Shown here in pieces: positions 49,429-57,818 of a DNA stretch of 64,000 nucleotides. The stretch is from Dermacentor variabilis. Lineage: Eukaryota; Arthropoda; Arachnida; Ixodida; Ixodidae. The stretch spans positions 37,387,115-37,451,114 of the forward strand of contig NC_134573.1 of NCBI RefSeq assembly GCF_050947875.1, read 5' to 3'. The notes under the pieces were generated by a model that saw nothing but the letters and a program-made list of their open reading frames with translations, did not search any database and was not told where the DNA came from. Both the position numbers and the translations under genes were made by a program. The first letter of the stretch is position 1. Each line of letters starts with the position of its first letter.

Positions 49429-49430
49429 AC

Positions 49431-49461
49431 GGATGGATGCATGGGATGGATGGATGGATGT
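49431..49461. repeat. GGAT microsatellite at the 3' end of LINE family 1
   Basis: GGATGGATGCATGGGATGGA and further GGATG units. On the element strand this is a CATC-type tail, in the place where LINE 3' tails are found. Confidence 0.8.
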
Positions 49462-49637
49462 TAGAAGCGTCCCCTTTGGAACGGGGCCGTGGGTTGCACC
49501 ACCAAGCTCTTGCTTTTATACTACCTAATGTCCCCCCTAAGTTAAACAATAAAAAAATAAAAGTACATAAACACTATGAACTCCCACACCCAAATTTTCT
49601 GATCCCTAATTACTAACTGTGCTTTTGTACGTCTCCG

Positions 49638-49946
49638 TTATTTTGTCGTTTCCCTACTTTTAATCCACCAGTCTTCAAATCGCCTCTTACTAATGCCTAT
49701 TGCAGACATGTTTATTTGTCCACTGCTCCCGCTGAACCCAAGGGCTTGAAGGAGGCCAGTGGTGCCTAAATCGACCGCTGGGTAGACGTCTTCACATAAT
49801 AATAAAGCATGCTTCATGGTTTCCTTAGCTTTACCGCAGCAAGCACATGCTTCTTGTTCCTTCTTATATCTCCCTTCTTTAAGTGCGTGTTCTAAGGCAT
49901 CCCGATCTCGCTTCGAAAAGTAATGAGCTTCCCTCTGAGTTATCAT
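49638..49946 (-). pseudogene. LINE family 1 C-terminal zinc-motif fragment
   Basis: 102 codons containing CACCGKAKETMKHALLLCEDV, a CX2C...H...C motif of the kind found at the C-terminus of several LINE clades, followed by a Gly/Ser-rich stretch and a basic WWIKSRE end. The equivalent part of the other copy is at about 47,140-47,440. A frameshift near 49,950 separates it from the preceding segment (RKETIYDNSE). Confidence 0.8.
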
Positions 49947-50620
49947 AAATTGTTTCTTTCCTGATTTCGTTCTTTCCTCTTAAGTAGTTACTCATGGCAG
50001 GTTTCCTTTCCATTGCCGTCCCCCATAAGATTATTTCAGCCTCTCTCACTTTCCGCTTGACCGTCTTTGTTGCTGTGTTGTCCACCCTACAGGCCACATA
50101 CTTGCTGGTAAGCTCCCTAGTTGTTTTCCTCCACTATGAATCAATGTTTTTCCTGTACAGATACCTGAACTCTCTCCCAGCCCATTTACTTTCTTCGATA
50201 TTCCTCAGGCGTTCTTCATAGTCAATTTTACTGTGAGCATCCCTCACTTCAAAGCTAGTCCAGCCCATACCGCCCTGCATAGCTTCATTTGTAGTCTTCC
50301 CGTGAGCGCCCAATGCGAGGCGACCCACTGACTTTTGGTTCCCATCGAGTCCTGATTGTATCCCTCATTTAAAGCAAACAACCGCATTTCCAAAAGTAAG
50401 TCCTGGAACCATTACACCTTTCCATATACCTCGGAGGACCTCGTACCTATTGTATCCCCATAGCGCTCTGTGATTCATTATGGCTGCATTCCTCTTCCCC
50501 TTTACTGTTATTGTTTTTTCCTGTGTTTAAATATATCTATTGCCTTCCTTTATCCATATACCAAGGTATTTATATTCCGTTACCCGAGGTATTTCCTGGC
50601 CCTGTATCTCCAATGTCTGT

Positions 50621-51043
50621 TCACTGTTTTTCATTGAATACAATAACACCTGATTTTCTAACAGTAAATTTAAAACCTAAATTGTTGCCTTCCTGTCCCC
50701 AGATATTAGCCAGACATTGCAAATTACTTGGCTTGGTAGCTAGGAACACAATGTCGTCCGCATAAAATACACCTGGGAGGTTCTGCTCTACTACTGTACC
50801 CGCCTGTTTGTATGAGAGATTAAACCCGATATTACTTCCGTCTAGCGCCCACTCCATCCTCACCATGTACATCACAAACAGCACCGAGGATAATGGGCAC
50901 CCCTGCCTCAGTCCTTTGTTGATATGAACTTTCTCCTCGTTTCTCATCCCTTTCCATTCAACGCAAACGGCATTTTCTAGGTAAATCTGTCTCAAAAGCT
51001 GTAGCCAATCGTCACCTAAGTCTTCCTTTTTAGAATATCCCAC
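50621..51043 (-). pseudogene. LINE family 1 reverse transcriptase fragment
   Basis: The open stretch of 140 codons has DDWLQLLRQIYLENAVCVEW, INKGLRQGCPLSSVLF, NIGFNLSYKQAGTVVEQ and GVFYADDIVFLA. QGCPLS and YADD are the classical non-LTR motifs B and C. Upstream (right of 51,043) about 40 bp of motif A remain, interrupted by the change from NILWDILKK to the next residues. The fragment lacks the endonuclease and the fingers domain. Confidence 0.88.
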
Positions 51044-51085
51044 AAAATGTTGCGGTCTACGTTGTCTACGGTTGCTATAACGGTG

Positions 51086-52535
51086 CGACCCCCAGCGGCG
51101 GCCAACGAGCGCCGTGCTGAGAACAATGGGTCATAAATCACTCGACTTGACACTTGCGACGAGCGCATTAGTATGAACAATGGCCATCCATCATAGGCTT
51201 TGACACTTATGCTAATGAACTTACATGAATAGACTTTATTCTACACTAGCTCTGGAGGCAAAATTATTTCTTTGTCGACGTGACGTTGCACACGCACGGT
51301 CGCAGAAAATTTGCCGAGGTAGCCATATACAGCTTCGCAGTAAAAGTAGAGCACGCCGGGTTGGTTACTTAGGTGTGAAGCACGTCCCTCAGCTTTGGCA
51401 TTTCCGGTGGCAGCGAAGGAATATCGCTTCTGGTTGCTGGTCGACGCAAAGGAATAAGGTGTGACTGTTGGCCGCGAAGCTCGCGTCTCGGAGCATGCCC
51501 ACGATACCTTTAAACTTCCCTTATCTCCGGCACTTTTAAACCAATTGCTAAACCAGTGCTTACCGACCGGTTATACAAATGGTGGCCACCGATGCCGTGG
51601 GGGCAGAAAATCAGCTCTTTTTTTGGGGGGGAGGGGGCGGAAGGCTTGAACTGTGCTGGAGAAAAAATTTGCGTCATTCTAATCTTGCGGAAACCTGTGC
51701 GCGCAAAAAAACCCAGGAAGAAGGGGTAGTGATGGTGGTGGCAGTAGGTAGGCCTCATCCCCATCAGCATCAGCTCTTCAGGTTGATCTGTATCAATTTC
51801 GTGTACAATCAAACTTTTCTCTCCACCTCTCTCTCTCTCAGGAAAAAAATGTAATTTGAAGGCCGCGTCAAGACCGCACGAAACTTGCAATGTACTGATA
51901 TATACAAAACACAGCTATAGTAGCAAGTAGGAGTGGTATATCGCGAATTCCTAATCATATATTCAAAACGAAATGGAGAGTACAATGCGACAACACAGAT
52001 GATCCTGCGGCATAATTTGTGTATCGAAGCCATTGCGTGTTATAATTCTTTTTCTTTTAAAATACTAAGTGCTCCGCCAAGTGCGCATTCACAGAGCCAA
52101 CATATTTCAATCTTTAATTCCTATTTCCGCTCTAATCCAGAGAGGGCTAGAGATCTCTAGCCGGACGAGTTTCTTGGCCCTAAACAGTTCGACAGTGGTG
52201 AAAATCAAGAGAAGGAGGACGCCAAAACTGACCCGAATAAATATTTAATTATTAATTATTTAATTAATTAGAAGTAATGCCATCCCAAAATAGGATTTTT
52301 GCTGGCTGGGAATAGAAATAAGCAATAACATACATGGTAGCATGCAATAGGAATGTGCAGCCAGCGCGAGTACAACAAAAGGCATCAATATGAGTCAAAA
52401 AAGAACTTGAAAGAGGGCTGTAAAAAAATGTCATTTGGCAGCTGGTTCCATTCGGTTACCTGGGGAAAAAGGAGTACTTAAAATAGTTATTGCGGCTGGT
52501 GAAGCGGTTGATCATTAGTGCATGTCTATGCCTTG
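51086..52535. other. No gene recognised
   Basis: I see no domain in either strand. Minor features are a T7-G7-A-G5 run at about 51,619-51,640, a CT-rich run near 51,825-51,842, and an AT-rich patch with repeated TTAATTA at about 52,245-52,272. Frames of 60-126 codons look like chance. Confidence 0.5.
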
Positions 52536-52538
52536 TAG

Positions 52539-52573
<35 letters not shown>
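52539..52573. repeat. CAT/ATC trinucleotide microsatellite, 3' tail of the RTE element
   Basis: About eleven units of CAT on the plus strand, i.e. ATG/TGA-type on the element strand, directly after the RTE 3' end. RTE and BovB elements often end in such short repeats. Confidence 0.92.
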
Positions 52574-52579
52574 GCCTAG

Positions 52580-54025
52580 TTACGCCCACTGCAGGGCAAA
52601 GGCCTCTCCCATACTTCTCCAACTACCCCGGTCATGGACTAATTGTGGCCATGTTGTCCCTGCAAACATCTTAATTTCATCCGCCCACCTAACTTTCTGC
52701 CGCCCCCTGCTACGCTTCCCTTCCCTTGGAATCCAGTCCGTAACCCTTAATGACCATCGGTTATCTTCTCTCCTCATTACATGTCCTGCCCATGCCCATT
52801 TCTTTTTCTTGATTTCAACTAAGATGTCGTTTACCCGCGTTTGTTGCCTCACCCAATCTGCTCTTTTCTTATCCCTTAACGTTACACCCATCATTCTTCT
52901 TTCCATAGCTCGTTGCGTCGTCCTCAATTTCAGCAGAACCCTTTTCGTAAGCCTCCAGGTTTCTGCCCCATATGTGAGTACTGGTAACACACAGCTGTTA
53001 TACACTTTCCTTTTGAGGGATAGTGGCAACCTGCTGTTCATGATTTGAGAATGCCTGCCAAACGCACCCCAGCCCATTCTTATTCTTCTGGTTATTTCAG
53101 TCTCATGATCCGGATCCGTGGTCACTACCTGCCCTAAGTAGATGTATTCCCTTACCACTTCCAGTGCTTCGCTACCTATCGTAAACTGCTGTTCTCTTCC
53201 GAGACTCTTAAACAATACTTTAGTTCTCTGCAAATTAATTTTCAGACCCACCCTTCTGCTTTGCCTCTCCAGGTCAGTGAGCATGCATTGCAATTGGTCT
53301 CCTGAGTTACTAAGCAAGGCAATATCATCAGCGAATCGCAAGTTGCTAAGGTATTCTCCATCAACTTTTATCCCCAATTCTTCCCACTCCAGGCCTCTGA
53401 ATACCTCCTGTAAACATGCTGTGAATAGCATTGGAGATATCGTATCTCCCTGTCTGACGCCTTTCTTTATAGGGATTTTGTTACTTTCTTTGTGGAGGAC
53501 TACGGTGGCTGTGGAGCCGCTATAGATATCTTCCAGTATTTTTACATATGGCTCATCTACACCCTGATTCCGTAATGCCTCCATGACTGCTGAGGTTTCG
53601 ACTGAATCAAACGCTTTCTCGTAATCAATGAAGGCTATATATAAGGGTTGGTTATATTCTGCACATTTCTCTATCACTTGATTGACAGTGTGAATATGGT
53701 CTATTGTTGAGTAGCCTTTACAGAATCCTGCCTGGTGCTTTGGTTGACAGAAGTCTAAGGTGTTCCTGATTCTATTTGCGATTACCTTAGTAAATACTTT
53801 GTAGGCAACGGACAGTAAGCTGATCGGTCTATAATTTTTCAAGTCTTTGGCGTCCCCTTTCTTATGGATTAGGATTATGTTAGCGTTCTTCCAAGATTCC
53901 GGTACGCTCGAGGTTATGAGGCATTGCGTATACAGGGTGGCCAGTTTCTCTAGAACAATCTGACCACCATCCTTCAACAAATCTCCTGTTACCTGATCCT
54001 CCCCAGCTGCCTTCCCCCTTTGCAT
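52580..54025 (-). pseudogene. RTE LINE reverse transcriptase and C-terminal domain
   Basis: 481 uninterrupted codons. In order: KAAGEDQVTGDLLK, the start of the RT; IILIHKKGDAKDLKNYRPIS, motif 1-2; QAGFCKGYSTIDHI; YIAFIDYEKAFDSV (motif A, catalytic Asp); KKGVRQGDTISPMLF (motif B); LRFADDIALLS (motif C, both Asp present); YLGQVV; then the long C-terminal part with LPVLTYGAETWRLT and RKVRWADEIKM. It is RTE-type by the motif wording, especially TYGAETW. The RT would prime from nicked target DNA. The true frame continues upstream past a TAG at 54,092, so the ATG here is internal. Confidence 0.93.
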
Positions 54026-54091
54026 AGCTCCTAAGGCTTTCTTTACTTCTTCTGGCGTTACCTGTGGGATTTCGAATTCCTCTAGGCTATT

Positions 54092-55066
54092 CTATCTTCC
54101 ACTATCGTCGTGGGTACCACTGGTACGGTATAAATCTCTATAGAATTCCTCAGCCACTTGAACTATCTCATCCATATTGGTAACGATATTGCCGGCTTTG
54201 TCTCTTAACGCACACGTCTGATTCTTGCCTATTCCTAGTTTCTTCTTCACTGTTTTTAGGCTTCCTCCGTTCCTGAGAGCCTGTTCAATTCTATCCATAT
54301 TATAGTTTCTGATGTCCGCTGTCTTACGCTTGTTGATTAACTTAGAAAGTTCTGCCAGTTCTATTCTAGCTGTAGGGTTAGAGGCTTTCATAGATTGGCG
54401 TTTCTTGATCAGATCTTTCGTCTCCTGCGATAGCTTACTGGTTTCCTGTATAACGGCGTTACCACCGACTTCTGTTGTGCACTCCTTAATGATGCCCATG
54501 AGATTGTCGTACATTGCTGCGACACTAAGGTCCTCTTCCTGAGTTAAAGCCGAGTACCTGTTCTGTAGCTTGATCCGGAATTCCTCTAGTTTCCCTCTTA
54601 CCGCTAACTCATTGATTGGCTTCTTGTGTACGAGTCTCTTCCGTTCCCTCCTCAAGTCTAGGCTAATTCGAGTTCTTACAATTCTATGGTCACTGCAGCG
54701 TACCTTGCCGAGCACGTCTACATCTTGTATGATGCCAGGGTTCGCGCAGAGTATGAAGTCGATTTCATTTCTAGTCTCACCATTCGGGCTCCTCCACGTC
54801 CACTTTCGACTAACCCGCTTGCGGAAAAAGGTGTTCATTATCCGCATATTATTCTGTTCTGCAAACTCTACTAATAATTCTCCTCTGCTATTCCTAGAGC
54901 CTATGCCATATTCCCCCACTGACTTGTCTCCAGCCTGCTTCTTGCCTACCCTGGCATTGAAGTCGCCCATCAGTATAGTGTATTGTTTTGACTTTACCCA
55001 TCGCCGATTCCACGTCTTCATAAAAGCTTTCGACTTCCTGGTCATCATGACTGCATGTAGGGGCAT
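54092..55066 (-). pseudogene. RTE LINE, second half of the endonuclease and linker
   Basis: In the same frame as the RT and separated from it only by the TAG at 54,092-54,094. It has ILMGDFNARVG (endonuclease Asp/Asn motif), KWTWRSPNGETRNEIDFIL (TW and IDF motifs) and VRCSDHRIVRTRI (catalytic SDH). These belong to the apurinic-type endonuclease that nicks target DNA. The rest is a helical linker. The first 20-25 codons after 55,066 are out of frame; the true sense there is in the neighbouring frame, so a one-base change lies near 54,990. Confidence 0.9.
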
Positions 55067-55556
55067 AGACTTGTACCACCTTCAATTTGTACCTCTTATT
55101 AAGCTTCACAACAAGACCTGCCACCCTCTCGTTAATGCTATAGAATTCCTGTATGTTACCAGCTATTTCCTTATTAATCAGGAATCCGACTCCTAGTTCT
55201 CGTCTCTCTGCTAAGCCCCGGTAACACAGTACATGCCCGCTTTTTAGCACTGTATATGCTTCTTTTGTCCTCCTAACCTCACTGAGCCCTATTATATCCC
55301 ATTTACTACCCTCTAATTCCTCCAATAACACTACTAGACTCGCCTCGCTGGATAGCGTTCTAACGTTAAACGTTGCCAGGTTCAGATTCCAATGGCGGCC
55401 TGTCCGGAGCCAGGTATTCTTAGCACCCTCTGCAGCGTCACAGATCTGACCGCCGCCGTGGTAAGTTGCTTCGCGGCTGCTGGGGACTGAGGGCCGGGGT
55501 TTAATTGTTGTATTCATATAGGAGGTTGTGGCCCAGTACTGCACCAGGGTGGCCAA
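54894..55556 (-). pseudogene. RTE LINE, N-terminal half of the endonuclease
   Basis: It contains LNLATFNVRTL (first endonuclease motif with Asn), WDIIGLSEVRRTKEA (catalytic Glu) and RELGVGFLINKE. VVQVYAPTCSHDDQEVESFY follows. After about 55,000 this frame is out of register and its last 30 residues are not real. The initiating codon is not certain; the first 50 residues before WNLNLATFN may be untranslated. Confidence 0.88.
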
Positions 55557-55671
55557 TCCTTCTCTGGTGAGAGAGTGCGTTACCGGTTCTGGTCACCGGG
55601 ATCAGGCCGCACTCCAGGCTTGTTTGTGCAATTTTCTCAACACACGTTTTTTTTGTATTTTCCGATGGAGA

Positions 55672-55745
55672 ATTGCGCTGCACCGGGATTTGAATCACGG
55701 TCCTTTTGCACTGGAGACGGATACTCTACCGTCCCCGCAGGAGTT
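55672..55745 (-). other. tRNA-like segment (tRNA-derived repeat)
   Basis: On the minus strand the order GGTAGAGTATCCGTCTCC, GTGATTCAAATCCCGGTGC resembles the D-loop side and the T arm (B box GATTCAAATCC) of a tRNA. It is followed by AATTCTCC and a T/A-rich run. I could not fold a clean cloverleaf with a matched acceptor stem, so I call it tRNA-derived, not a tRNA gene. It may be a SINE or belong to the 5' region of the RTE element. Confidence 0.5.
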
Positions 55746-55749
55746 AAAT

Positions 55750-55985
55750 TAAAAATTGGAGAATGGGGATTTGCGTGACAAAACCACTTTCTGATTATGC
55801 ACGCCTTAGTGGAGGACTCCGAAAATTTCGACCACCTGGGGTTCTTTAACGTGCACCAAATTCTAAGTACACGGGTGTTTTCGCATTTCGCCCCCATCGA
55901 AATGCGGCCGCCGTGGCCGGGGTCCGATCCCGCTACCTCGTGCTCAGCAGTCTAACACCATGACCAGTGAGCAACCACGGCGGGT
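55750..55985 (-). mobile_element. tRNA-derived SINE, Ruka-like (tick)
   Basis: On the minus strand it starts ACCCGCCGTGGTTGCTCACTGG. This has an RNA polymerase III A box (TTGCTCACTGG, about 55,960-55,974) and then a B box (GGATCGGACCC, 55,920-55,930). The body, with CCGCATTTCGATGGGGGCGA and ACGTTAAAGAACCCCAGGTG, matches my memory of the abundant SINE of ixodid ticks. The element ends near 55,750 beside the tRNA-like segment. It is non-coding and would depend on LINE enzymes for copying. Confidence 0.75.
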
Positions 55986-56454
55986 CCCGCAGGTGTTGTA
56001 TGCCTCATTTAACCTACAGTGGTGCCCAATTTGATCAGTCAAGGTGGGCCAATCTGAGCTCGGTTATACCGCATGGATGGCACTCGGCTAGAGAACCTGG
56101 TATTTATGACCTGTACATGTGTGGCCACACATAATTGAGGATATATAATTTTTTCTTTTAGGAGGGTTTCCGTACAGTGATAAAATGAAGGAAAAGACAT
56201 TAAAAAAAAGAAAAAAAGAAAGGGGAAAAAAAGGAACATAACTTGTGATTTGAACTCGTGATCCTTCAATGTTGCCCGGAAAGGTAGCTCAGTCGGTTGG
56301 TTCGTCAAGCCAGTGGTTACTTTCAAGCGCTATAGCTCCTGCTCCGAGCCTCATACTTATGTGGAAAGGGGCTGGTGTTGGTTGGAAGGCATAATTTCTT
56401 GGAAAAATGGCCGCCAGAGGAGCAGCGTGAACTCGAGCGGCTTTAGAGACTAGG
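55986..56454. other. Unassigned spacer before the 981-bp satellite; possible tRNA-like boxes
   Basis: A purine-rich stretch of A and G lies at about 56,190-56,240. GGTAGCTCAGTCGGTTGGT at about 56,284-56,302 reads like an A box on the plus strand, and GAGTTCAAATC on the minus strand near 56,252-56,262 like a B box. They are on opposite strands, so together they do not make a promoter. I recognise no coding sequence. Confidence 0.5.
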
Positions 56455-57159
56455 AAAACTGCCTTAAAGTATTTAGACTTGAGGGGTAGTTTCGTTAACA
56501 AACTATAACACGGCAATCAGCACTCGAATATAATTATAACCCTAATAATAATTGTAAATATTCATCTCATCTATAGGATCTAAAGCGCGCGCTGTTTCTT
56601 GCCTCTGCGTGTAGTAGTTAAGAGAGCGAGTTTAAGGGCGGAGAAGAGGGAAGGAAAAGAAAGCAAACTTGCAGCGCCGTGGTTTTAAGGCCCAACCGTG
56701 GTAGAGATACGGAAAGGCGATATAAGCATGCGTGGCCATGATACGCACACGACAAACTGCCTTACAATATTTAGACTTGAGGGGAAGCTTCGTTAACAAA
56801 CTATAACACGGCAATGAGCACTCGAATACGACGAGAGAAATAATTGAGACGTGGAAAATTCCCTTGAAATAAATCTGGTTTGCGAGACAAATGCTTGTAT
56901 GTATTGAATCTCTTAAAAGATGAGGGGGGAAATATGCGCTCACCGAGAGGGCATCGTCAGCGCGAGACCACCACCAGGCTCCTTACGGGGATATGGAGAG
57001 CTTCGCGGCCGGAACGAAGCCTCCCCTCTGCGCCGGCCAGGCGTGGAAAACGCGCTTTCCGATCGCTCAAGGTTGCGTAGGAATAGTATAGTTCTAGCGT
57101 CTAGGAAAAGCTTTAACAGGTGCGAGGACGGCACGCATAGCGTGGGAAGCTAGCCGCCG

Positions 57160-57216
57160 GAATAGCTATCTTCGAGAGCTATTCTATATTATATTATATT
57201 ATACTTCGAGAGCTAT
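57160..57216. repeat. Hairpin and 13-bp direct repeat in the AT-rich part of the 981-bp monomer
   Basis: GAATAGCT (57,160-57,167) and AGCTATTC (57,177-57,184) form a perfect 8-bp inverted repeat. CTTCGAGAGCTAT occurs at 57,170-57,182 and again at 57,204-57,216, on either side of a TATAT-rich run. The segment recurs in each monomer; in the copy near 59,126 the first arm is mutated (GAATAGGT). Confidence 0.85.
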
Positions 57217-57240
57217 GACTGATGCTATTCTATATATATG

Positions 57241-57818
57241 TATTCATCTCATCTATGCGATCGCATGCGCGTGCTGTTTCTTTGTCTCTGCTTGTAGTAG
57301 TTAAGAGAACCAGTTTAAGGGCGGAGAAGAGGGAAGGAAAGGAAAGCAAACTTGCAGCGCCGTGGTTTTAAAGCGCAACCGTGGTAGAGAAACGGAAAGG
57401 CGATATAAGCATGCGTGGCCATGATACGCATACGACAAACTGCCTTACAATATTTAGAATTGAGGGGTAGTTTCGTTAACAAACTATAGCACGGCAATCA
57501 GCACTCGAATATAATTATAACCCTAATAATAATTGTAAATATTCATCTCATCTATAGGATCTAAAGCGCGCGCTGTTTCTTGCCTCTGCGTGTAGTAGTT
57601 AAGAGAGCCAGTTTAAGGGCGGAGAAGAGGGAAGGAAAAGAAAGCAAACTTGCAGCGCCGTGGTTTTAAGGCGCAACTGTGGTAGAGAAACGGAAAGGCG
57701 ATATAAGCATGCGTGGCCATGATACGCACACGACAAACTGCCTTACAATATTTAGACTTGAGGGGAAGCTTCGTTAACAAACTATAACACGGCAATGAGC
57801 ACTCGAATACGACGAGAG
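57241..57818 (+). repeat. Internal duplication within the 981-bp monomer (units of about 298 and 278 bp)
   Basis: The first unit runs from TATTCATCTCATCTATGCG (57,241) to 57,538; the second runs from 57,539 to about 57,818. They share GTAGTAGTTAAGAGA, TTAAGGGCGGAGAAGAGGGA, AAGGCGATATAAGCATGCG and TCGTTAACAAACTATA, with a spacing of 298 bp. The first ends ...GCACTCGAATATAATTATAACCC and the second ...GCACTCGAATACGACGAGAG, after which the unique part begins. The same layout is repeated in every monomer. Confidence 0.93.

Larger units (their letters stand above)
49431..51085 (-). mobile_element. 5'-truncated LINE (family 1), minus strand, decayed
   Basis: The inverted relative of 46,030-47,615. 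Read on the minus strand it starts in RT motif A with VDNVDRNILW (about 51,075), then gives RT (51,043-50,621), FEVRDAHSKIDYEERL (about 50,260), SNYLRGKNEIRKETIYDNSE (about 49,990), the zinc motif ACACCGKAKETMKHALLLC (about 49,840), and the tail ISKRRFEDWWIKSRE. It ends with GAGCTTGGTGGTGCAACCC and a CATC-type microsatellite at 49,431-49,461. It is better preserved than the plus-strand copy but still broken by frame changes. Confidence 0.88.
52536..55640 (-). mobile_element. RTE-clade LINE, nearly full length, minus strand
   Basis: Endonuclease, linker, RT and a very short 3' end with a trinucleotide tail, about 3 kb in all, as in RTE elements. The single reading frame runs from about 55,556 to 52,580. 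I can see one frameshift near 54,990 and one nonsense codon at 54,092-54,094. The coding frame stops only about 40 bp before the ATC tail, which is typical of RTE. The conserved 5' sequence on the right seems to reach at least 55,640. This is the youngest-looking element of the island. Confidence 0.9.

Noticed and set aside
51619..51640. G-quadruplex from the G7-A-G5 run
   Set aside because: It is a single short run without four separated G tracts on either side, so the case is weak.
55672..55745. Functional tRNA gene on the minus strand
   Set aside because: B-box and D-loop-like words are present, but I could not pair an acceptor stem or a clean anticodon arm, and it lies among SINE/LINE sequence.
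56252..56302. RNA polymerase III promoter from the GGTAGCTCAGTCGGTTGGT and GAGTTCAAATC words
   Set aside because: The A-box-like and B-box-like words are on opposite strands and in the wrong order to act together.
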